Part shown: piece by piece, positions 1 through 4,596 of the stretch
How the letters are laid out: each line of letters starts with the position of its first letter
How positions within the stretch are numbered: position 1 is the stretch's first letter
Source: Deltaproteobacteria bacterium
GTDB lineage: Bacteria; Myxococcota_A; Polyangia; HGW-17
NCBI GenBank assembly: GCA_003249585.1
Contig: QKIM01000192.1
Span: forward strand, 1-6,324
Direction: 5' to 3'
DNA length: 6,324 bases
Made by a program: the position numbers and the translations under genes
The notes under the pieces: generated by a model
Told to the model about the DNA's origin: nothing
Databases searched by the model: none
What the model saw: the letters and a program-made list of their open reading frames with translations, nothing else

Positions 1-641
1 GGACATATTGACGAATCTTCGTCGACGTCGCAGACCCCGTCCCCACACCAGGAGCTCATGCCCGAGCAGGTCTCGAAGTCGGGAGCGCACATGGCCTCCA
101 TGCAGGCGATGCACTCTGGTGAGGTCGCGCTCGCAAGACACGCCGTGAAACAGTTGTCGGCCATGCACTGGGAGAACGCACCATAGCACGCGGAACACGC
201 TGTGCTCAGGCCGGCCTCCTCCTCGACACACTGGGAAACGCACACCTCTATTTGCCCGGAGGCGCTGCACCCATAGGCACACTCGACGGTAATGGTGTCC
301 TGATCCACCCCAGGATCATTGATGATGTCCTGATCACTCTCCCCCAGGCAGTCCGTTGAGGTGTTGTTGGTGTTGTTGGTGTTGTTGGTGTTGGTGTTGG
401 TGTTGTTCGCATTGTTGACATTGCTAGTATTGTTAATATTATTAGTATTGTTCGTGTTGTTCGTCTGACAGCCGCTCCATCCCTGACAGTCTGGATCGTC
501 ACAGTCGATGAGTCCGTCACCATCATCATCCTGGGTGTTGGTGCAGTTCTCAACGGCGGCATCCTGCCCACCATCGTCACAGGCCGTGAGGGAAAAGAAC
601 ACAAGGAACACAACAGCTGCAAAAGTCAGAATCCTTCTCAT
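1..641 (-). CDS. Cysteine-rich lipoprotein with Asn/Thr linker (gene A, 3' end off window)
   Basis: This partial gene shows 213 complete codons and then leaves the window. The ATG at 641-639 is preceded by GGAGG (652-648, 6-nt gap). A hydrophobic signal peptide ends in the lipobox L-T-A-C with Cys21, so the product should be a lipid-anchored envelope protein. Residues 38-49 fit an EF-hand-like calcium loop (Asp at 38, 40, 42, 46, 49; Gly43; Ile45), with Cys47 and Cys52 close by. Residues 61-94 are almost only Asn and Thr, a flexible spacer. From residue 98 on cysteines are dense (98, 121, 125, 134, 138, 149, 152, 159, 164, 168, 177, 180, 185, 192), and at 199 a CGDGVC motif begins, probably another disulfide module that continues past the edge. 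Asp at +2 after the lipid Cys would mean inner-membrane retention in E. coli, but that rule may not hold here. Function unknown; surface or periplasmic location is inferred. An ATG-initiated reading of 622-248 in another frame is a shadow. Confidence 0.85.
   Translation of the reverse strand, partial: MRRILTFAAVVFLVFFSLTACDDGGQDAAVENCTNTQDDDGDGLIDCDDPDCQGWSGCQTNNTNNTNNINNTSNVNNANNTNTNTNNTNNTNNTSTDCLGESDQDIINDPGVDQDTITVECAYGCSASGQIEVCVSQCVEEEAGLSTACSACYGAFSQCMADNCFTACLASATSPECIACMEAMCAPDFETCSGMSSWCGDGVCDVDEDSSIC
360..461 (-). repeat. Coding microsatellite for (Asn-Asn-Thr)n linker
   Basis: On the plus strand this is a run of GTT/GGT-type triplets, read on the minus strand as AAC and ACC codons. 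The part at about 360-404 is nearly perfect (9-bp unit GGTGTTGTT plus a few 6-bp units). The part at about 405-461 has drifted to AAT, ACT, ATT, AGC, GTC and GCG codons and is AT-rich. It encodes residues 61-94 of gene A. Because units are multiples of 3 bp, slippage would change linker length without breaking the frame. Confidence 0.9.
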
Positions 642-665
642 TTTCTTCCTCCGTGGTGTGAGATG

Positions 666-694
666 ATTGTACCGCCGGCGGCCCCTCCTGTCCA
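666..694 (-). promoter_or_regulatory. Sigma70-type promoter for gene A
   Basis: On the minus strand TGGACA (694-689, five of six to TTGACA) is followed by a 17-bp spacer and TACAAT (671-666, five of six to TATAAT). A start near 659 would leave a leader of about 18 nt that contains the GGAGG ribosome site of gene A. The spacer carries the perfect 10-bp palindrome CCGCCGGCGG (672-681) touching the -10 box, which could be a protein-binding site or only a GC-rich coincidence. Confidence 0.6.
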
Positions 695-747
695 GCCCCT
701 GTGGGGTCCGCCAAGGATCTATAGTCGCACGGTTTCAAGGTAATCGG

Positions 748-777
748 CTGTTATTTTCCCTGGTTTTCCTCTATACT
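748..777 (+). promoter_or_regulatory. Possible promoter for gene B
   Basis: TATACT (772-777) matches five of six positions of a -10 box and lies 20 bp before the ATG of gene B. The best -35 candidate, CTGTTA (748-753) with an 18-bp spacer, matches only three of six. Transcription would start near 784, just before the AAGGAGG ribosome site at 786-792, giving a very short leader. The -10 box is believable; the -35 box is weak. Confidence 0.35.
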
Positions 778-797
778 GGGCCCCCAAGGAGGGTCCC

Positions 798-1556
798 ATG
801 CGTTTCTTCATAGTTTCCCTGTTATTCGTTTCCTTTTCCATTCTTCCGGCGTGCGAGGACGATCCGGACAACTCCCCCGAGGGGGTCTTCCGCCGTCACG
901 TCTCGGCATACGTGGATGCCTACTGTGACAGGGTCATGGAGTGCTGCGACACCTTCGACAGTCGCAGTGAGTGCGAGGAGTACACCGATCTGTGGACCCC
1001 GTATCTGAGCGATCCGTGGCTCGTGGTGGACATGGAGAACAGCACCGCCTGCATCGACCTGCTGACCCAGCACATCCCGGCTTCGTGCGAGGAGGTGATC
1101 ACCCCCGTGCACCTCCTGCAGTACCAGGAGTGCCGGCTGGACACCTATGGAGCCTTTGGAGAGGGTGACTCCTGCGCCAACTACGAGCCGTGCGGTCCGG
1201 GCCTCTTCTGCTCCGACGACACCGACACCTGGCTCTGCACCGTCCAGGGGCAGGAGGGTGATCCGTGCAACCCCAACCTCGCCTACGCCTGCGCGTGGGA
1301 CCTGCTCTGTCTCGACGAGATGTGTCAGCCTCCATTGGCGGTGGGCGAACCCTGTTTCTCGTCGGAAGAGTGTGGCTGGGAGCAGGGCGAAGCCTATGCG
1401 TGCATCGACCAGGTGTGCGCACCGCAGCGGGCGAACGGCGAGGCCTGTGCAGATGACAGCCAGTGCCTCTCCGACTGGTGCGATGCCGAGTGCATCGACG
1501 CCGTGTGCGAAGGCACCTGCGTCGACGCCACCTTCTCCATGACCTGCTCCCTCTGA
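798..1556 (+). CDS. Cysteine-rich repeat lipoprotein, 252 aa (gene B)
   Basis: This complete gene starts at an ATG with AAGGAGG at 786-792 (5-nt gap). The signal peptide (R2, hydrophobic 3-18) ends in lipobox L-P-A-C with Cys19, so the mature protein should be lipid-anchored outside the cytoplasm. Residues 28-112 form an N-terminal, probably helical region with seven cysteines (43, 49, 50, 59, 85, 97, 112), including a Cys-Cys pair. Four disulfide repeats follow, each opening with G-[DE]-x-C at 123, 154, 183 and 214, then Cys237, Cys241 and Cys250 close the protein. Short repeats of this style occur in many myxobacterial lipoproteins and are often labelled Dickkopf-like cysteine-rich domains; that match is from memory. 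No catalytic motif is visible, so a structural or binding role is inferred. It is transcribed away from gene A and toward gene C, with 63 bp to the end of C. A 261-codon antisense frame (1607-822) is rejected as a shadow. Confidence 0.9.
   Translation: MRFFIVSLLFVSFSILPACEDDPDNSPEGVFRRHVSAYVDAYCDRVMECCDTFDSRSECEEYTDLWTPYLSDPWLVVDMENSTACIDLLTQHIPASCEEVITPVHLLQYQECRLDTYGAFGEGDSCANYEPCGPGLFCSDDTDTWLCTVQGQEGDPCNPNLAYACAWDLLCLDEMCQPPLAVGEPCFSSEECGWEQGEAYACIDQVCAPQRANGEACADDSQCLSDWCDAECIDAVCEGTCVDATFSMTCSL
1256..1282 (+). repeat. Copy 1 of a 27-bp dispersed repeat (inside gene B)
   Basis: This segment encodes G-D-P-C-N-P at residues 154-159 of gene B. It matches 4324-4350, in the noncoding region before gene D, at 24 of 27 positions, with the first 15 bases (1256-1270) identical. 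The copies have the same orientation. Confidence 0.6.
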
Positions 1557-1619
1557 CGACCCGCTCCTCCCAAACCCCGTCGGCCCAGGGTGAGACCGCG
1601 ATGACACGGAGGTGGTTTC

Positions 1620-4139
1620 TCAGGGTGCCGCGATCAGGTTCGGATAGGTACGGTTGGTGGTGTCCCCGGAAGCCAGCTGCCCATGGTCGTTGAGCCCCCA
1701 GCACCACACCCGACCGTAAACATCATGGGCGCAGGTGAACCGGTAGCCTCCCTGGATATCGACAAACTGGACGCCCGCAGGCTGTGTCAGGACCGTGGGG
1801 ACGGTGCGGGTGGTGTAGTCGCCGAGGCCGAGCTGCCCACTCACGTTGTAGCCCCAGCAGTAGGTGCTGCCGTTCAGGCTGATCGCACAGGATTCGAAGT
1901 TGCCGAACCCCAGGGACGCGACCCCGCCCGGAACGGTCACCTGGACGGGAGTGAGCCGATTGGTCGTCGTGCCGTCACCGATACTGCCGTACTGGTTGTA
2001 CCCCCAGCACCAGAGCGCATTTGTCTGGTCAATGGCGCAGGTGTGCTGATCGCCGCCGGCAATATCGTGGAAGGTCTTCCCCGCGGGCATGGAGATGAGG
2101 ACAGGGGTGGCCTGATCCTGGGTGCTCCCGTTGCCGAGGTTGCCGTTGACGTTGTATCCCCAGCACCACACCTGGCCCAGGTCGTCGAGGGCGCATTTCC
2201 CATGGGCCTGATGAGCCAGCCTGGTGAAGAACCGTCCGGCGGGCATGGTGACCGCTGTCGGGACGGCACGGTCCATGGTCGTCCCGTTCCCCAGCTTCCC
2301 GTAGAGACCTTCCCCCCAGCACCACGCGGCCCCCGACTGGTCCAGCGCACAGAGATGATAGATTCCCCCGGTGATGTCGTGGAAGGTATGCCCCGCCGGG
2401 ACATTCACGAGTACGGGGGTCACCCGGTTGGTCGTCGACCCGTCCCCCACCTCTCCATGTTCATTATGCCCCCAGCACCACAGCTGGCTCAGGTCGTCGA
2501 TGGCGCAGCCCACATAGCTCCCGGCATAGATCTCCTTGAAGGTCCGGCCAGTGGGCAAGAGGACCTCCACGGGCACATGGGCATCGGTGAGGGTTCCATT
2601 CCCCAGGGAGCCGAAAGCGTTGTTTCCCCAGCACCAGGTCCGCTCTTCACTGTCTATGCCACAGGCGAAATATCGGCTCGTGGCGACGGAGTTGAGGCGA
2701 TGACACGCGCCAACGTCGAGGCTGCAATCGTTCCTGCAGTACAGATCCCCTCTCCAGTAGTTGAGAATCCGGCAGGTCATGCCACCCAGGAGTGTGCCGT
2801 CACACTCCTCGGAGGGGTCGATGGTGCCGTTGCCGCAGAGGGGGAAGACACAGTTGGAGGTATCGAAGCTCCTGCAGTCGCTGGCGCACCCGAGGGGGCC
2901 GCCGCTGTCTGCCCCCAGGGTGAGACAGCTCTGCCCACCCAGATCGGCTCCGTCACACACCTCCCCATAGACGCTGTCCATGGTGCCGTCGCCACAGGTC
3001 CCCGTGCACAGGGCGTCGTCCAGGGAGCAGTCCGCAGCACAGGAGAGGGTCCCCGAATGGTATCCGAGGTCCCAACAGGTGGTGCCGTTGAGGTTCGCGC
3101 CGTCGCACTCCTCGCCGAAGGTGACGTTCACGAGGCCGTCTCCACACGTCCCGAAGGCCAGGCAGTTCATGAGGTCATAGGTACAGTCCTGTGCACACGC
3201 CAGCATGCCGCCGTAATAGCCGAGATCGCCGCAGCTGGATTCCCCCAGGTCATTGAGATCGCACTCCTCGGTGCCGCTCTTCATACCGTCTCCGCAGTAC
3301 CCCTGGCAGGCGGAATAGTCGAGGCCGCAGTCGGCCCCGCAGGTCAGCGTCCCTCCCTGAAAGCCCAGGGAGAAGCAGGTGGTGCCGTTGAGGTCTTCTC
3401 CATCGCAGGATTCTCCGTAGGCCGGCTGGGCCGTGCCGTCCCCACAGCGGCCGGTCGTCTCGCAGGAGGTCGTGTTGAAGGAACAGTCGGCGCTGCAGGC
3501 GAGGCCGCCGCCGTAATAGCCCAGGCTCAGACAGGTGGCGCCCCCAAGGTTGGGGCCGTCGCATTCCTCGTAGTCCCGCTGCACCGTGCCGTCTCCGCAT
3601 TTCCCGGTCTGAACGCAGGCTGACAGGGAGACGGTGCAGTCGCTGTTGCAGGAGAGCGTGCCCCCATAGTAACCGAATGCGCCGCAGGAGCGGTCGCCGA
3701 AGTCGGCCGCGTCGCATTCCTCGTCCCCACTGCGGATGCCGTCACCACAGACCGTCTCGATCCCGCCGCACCCGGAGACATCGAGCTTGCAGGTCTCGGT
3801 GCAGACCACCTCGCCGCTGCCGTATCCCAGTTTTTTACAGGAGAGGTCCCCGGGGACGGCGCCATCACACATCTCTCCAACGTCCAGCACGCCATCGCCG
3901 CAGGTGTCGGCCATGCCGATGCAGGTCTGCACATCGAGGGTGCAGTGGTCCGTGCAGGAGAGTGCTCCGCCCTCGTACCCGAAGAGTTCGCAGGAGAGCG
4001 GTCCGAAGGTGGTGGTATCACACTCCTCACCCGGGTTCAGGACAAGATCCCCGCAGGTGGAGTCATCGACGATGATGGTGTCCTCGACGCAGGCCACGAC
4101 CCCCAGGAGGAGGGCGATGATCAGCAGATATGTTCTCAT
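1620..4139 (-). CDS. Lipoprotein with nine disulfide repeats and a seven-bladed RCC1 propeller (gene C)
   Basis: This complete gene of 839 codons has its ATG at 4139-4137, preceded by GGGAG (4150-4146, 6-nt gap). The signal peptide ends in lipobox V-V-A-C with Cys17, so the protein should be lipid-anchored and exported. Residues 29-479 are nine tandem units of six cysteines each (C-x10-12-C-x9-C-x11-C-x3-C-x6-C), opening with CGDG and containing [EG]E-x-CD. The first half resembles the Myxococcus cysteine-rich (TIGR02232/DUF4215-like) repeat. Residues 493-839 are seven RCC1-type units, each with a CWG motif and N-x-x-G-x-[LVI]-G-x-G. Units start at Cys493, 545, 597, 649, 701, 751 and 803. The last is 37 residues instead of 52, and residues 481-492 resemble the missing segment, so the ring can close. 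Each blade has Cys-x9-Cys, a likely disulfide. In RCC1-fold proteins such propellers bind partners; the partner here is unknown. There is no C-terminal sorting signal. Gene D is a divergent paralog. Confidence 0.93.
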   Translation of the reverse strand: MRTYLLIIALLLGVVACVEDTIIVDDSTCGDLVLNPGEECDTTTFGPLSCELFGYEGGALSCTDHCTLDVQTCIGMADTCGDGVLDVGEMCDGAVPGDLSCKKLGYGSGEVVCTETCKLDVSGCGGIETVCGDGIRSGDEECDAADFGDRSCGAFGYYGGTLSCNSDCTVSLSACVQTGKCGDGTVQRDYEECDGPNLGGATCLSLGYYGGGLACSADCSFNTTSCETTGRCGDGTAQPAYGESCDGEDLNGTTCFSLGFQGGTLTCGADCGLDYSACQGYCGDGMKSGTEECDLNDLGESSCGDLGYYGGMLACAQDCTYDLMNCLAFGTCGDGLVNVTFGEECDGANLNGTTCWDLGYHSGTLSCAADCSLDDALCTGTCGDGTMDSVYGEVCDGADLGGQSCLTLGADSGGPLGCASDCRSFDTSNCVFPLCGNGTIDPSEECDGTLLGGMTCRILNYWRGDLYCRNDCSLDVGACHRLNSVATSRYFACGIDSEERTWCWGNNAFGSLGNGTLTDAHVPVEVLLPTGRTFKEIYAGSYVGCAIDDLSQLWCWGHNEHGEVGDGSTTNRVTPVLVNVPAGHTFHDITGGIYHLCALDQSGAAWCWGEGLYGKLGNGTTMDRAVPTAVTMPAGRFFTRLAHQAHGKCALDDLGQVWCWGYNVNGNLGNGSTQDQATPVLISMPAGKTFHDIAGGDQHTCAIDQTNALWCWGYNQYGSIGDGTTTNRLTPVQVTVPGGVASLGFGNFESCAISLNGSTYCWGYNVSGQLGLGDYTTRTVPTVLTQPAGVQFVDIQGGYRFTCAHDVYGRVWCWGLNDHGQLASGDTTNRTYPNLIAAP
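1623..2696 (-). repeat. Seven RCC1 propeller repeats of gene C
   Basis: Residues 482-839 hold seven units with spacing of 52, 52, 52, 52, 50 and 52 residues and a final unit of 37. The consensus core is W-C-W-G-x-N-x-x-G-x-L-G-x-G, then T-T-x-R-x-x-P-V and P-A-G-x-x-F. The third unit has lost the usual Gly pair before its closing His-x-Cys, and the fifth is two residues short in the P-x-G-x-x-F stretch. Confidence 0.92.
2703..4055 (-). repeat. Nine tandem six-cysteine units of gene C
   Basis: Units begin at Cys29, 80, 131, 181, 232, 282, 332, 382 and 435 and end at Cys73, 124, 175, 226, 278, 326, 378, 430 and 479. Typical wording of the second half is L-G-Y-Y-G-G-x-L-x-C-x-x-D-C. Unit 8 has one extra residue before its fourth cysteine and one more before its sixth. 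The regular cysteine spacing suggests a rigid, protease-resistant stalk; the disulfide pairing is not shown by sequence. Confidence 0.92.
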
Positions 4140-4593
4140 GGTATTCTCCCGAGTGTATCAGCAGGTGGTGCCAACGTCGTCAGAGGTATCCAGGGGGCCC
4201 ATGGCAGTGTGGATGCACCGGGGAAGCTCGGAACGATCATGGTCACCGTGAAGACGGATATTATGGGCAACGCATAAAAAAATCCAGTTCTCCGTACATA
4301 AAACCACGCTTCGAGGGCAGGGGGGGTGATCCGTGCAATCCCGACCGCGCTCCAGGGAAAGGCGGCGCCCGGAGAGCCGGAAGTTCTCATACTCACATCC
4401 GCGGAACATGCATAATCGCGTTGCAGTTCCTCTCAAAAAATGCCAAAACGCATCGAAGACGCAGGAAAAACCCATGGAGCGCCCCGGTACAATGGACAGG
4501 TACGGTTCTTCGTGCCGGTCAAATGCTGAAATCGCTCGCGGGAGAGACCTGCAGGCATACACTCTCTGACGGACATGACGAAGGAGGTCTGGC
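4140..4593. other. Divergent intergenic region between genes C and D
   Basis: This 454-bp stretch separates the start codons of C and D and must contain both promoters. It has more A/T tracts than the genes (A7 at 4276-4282, A6 at 4435-4440). Candidate -10 boxes are CATAAT on the minus strand (4265-4260, for C), CATAAT on the plus strand (4411-4416) and TACAAT on the plus strand (4488-4493), but none has a convincing -35 at 16-18 bp. Just before D, GAGAG and CTCTC flank the palindrome CCTGCAGG (4548-4555). The plus frame 4130-4597 is open for 155 codons and a minus frame from 4730 to 4158 for 190, but neither has protein-like composition, a ribosome site or a recognisable motif, so no gene is called. 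A 27-bp repeat shared with gene B lies at 4324-4350. Confidence 0.6.
4324..4350 (+). repeat. Copy 2 of the 27-bp dispersed repeat (intergenic, possible gene relic)
   Basis: This segment matches 1256-1282 of gene B at 24 of 27 positions, with 15 identical bases in a row (4324-4338). Read in the same register it gives G-D-P-C-N-P-D, against G-D-P-C-N-P-N in gene B, and the mismatches include one synonymous change. Similarity fades on both sides. It could be a relic of a duplicated cysteine-repeat gene or a chance echo. Confidence 0.4.
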
Positions 4594-4596
4594 TTG
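4581..4596 (+). promoter_or_regulatory. Ribosome site that fixes the TTG start of gene D
   Basis: AAGGAGG at 4581-4587 sits 6 nt before TTG at 4594. An in-frame TGA at 4576-4578 excludes any start further upstream, and there is no in-frame ATG until codon 207. The TTG opens a well-formed lipoprotein signal peptide, so it is the best start. An ATG at 4575 lies in another frame, upstream of this site. Confidence 0.85.

Noticed and set aside
822..1607. Minus-strand open frame of 261 codons
   Set aside because: It is antisense to gene B, which has a ribosome site, lipobox and ordered cysteine repeats; the antisense product shows none of these.
1557..1619. Possible bidirectional terminator between convergent genes B and C
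   Set aside because: Only short GC matches (such as ACCC/GGGT) with long loops were found, with no following T tract on either strand.
1683..3623. Plus-strand open frame of 646 codons
   Set aside because: It lies wholly antisense to gene C, whose repeats and GC-rich codons keep the opposite frame free of stops. Its product is Ala/Val/Gly/Pro-rich with no domain, while gene C has a lipobox and sixteen regular repeats.
2703..4055. CRISPR-like regular repeats
   Set aside because: The period of about 150 bp reflects in-frame protein repeats with drifting DNA, not short identical repeats with unique spacers.
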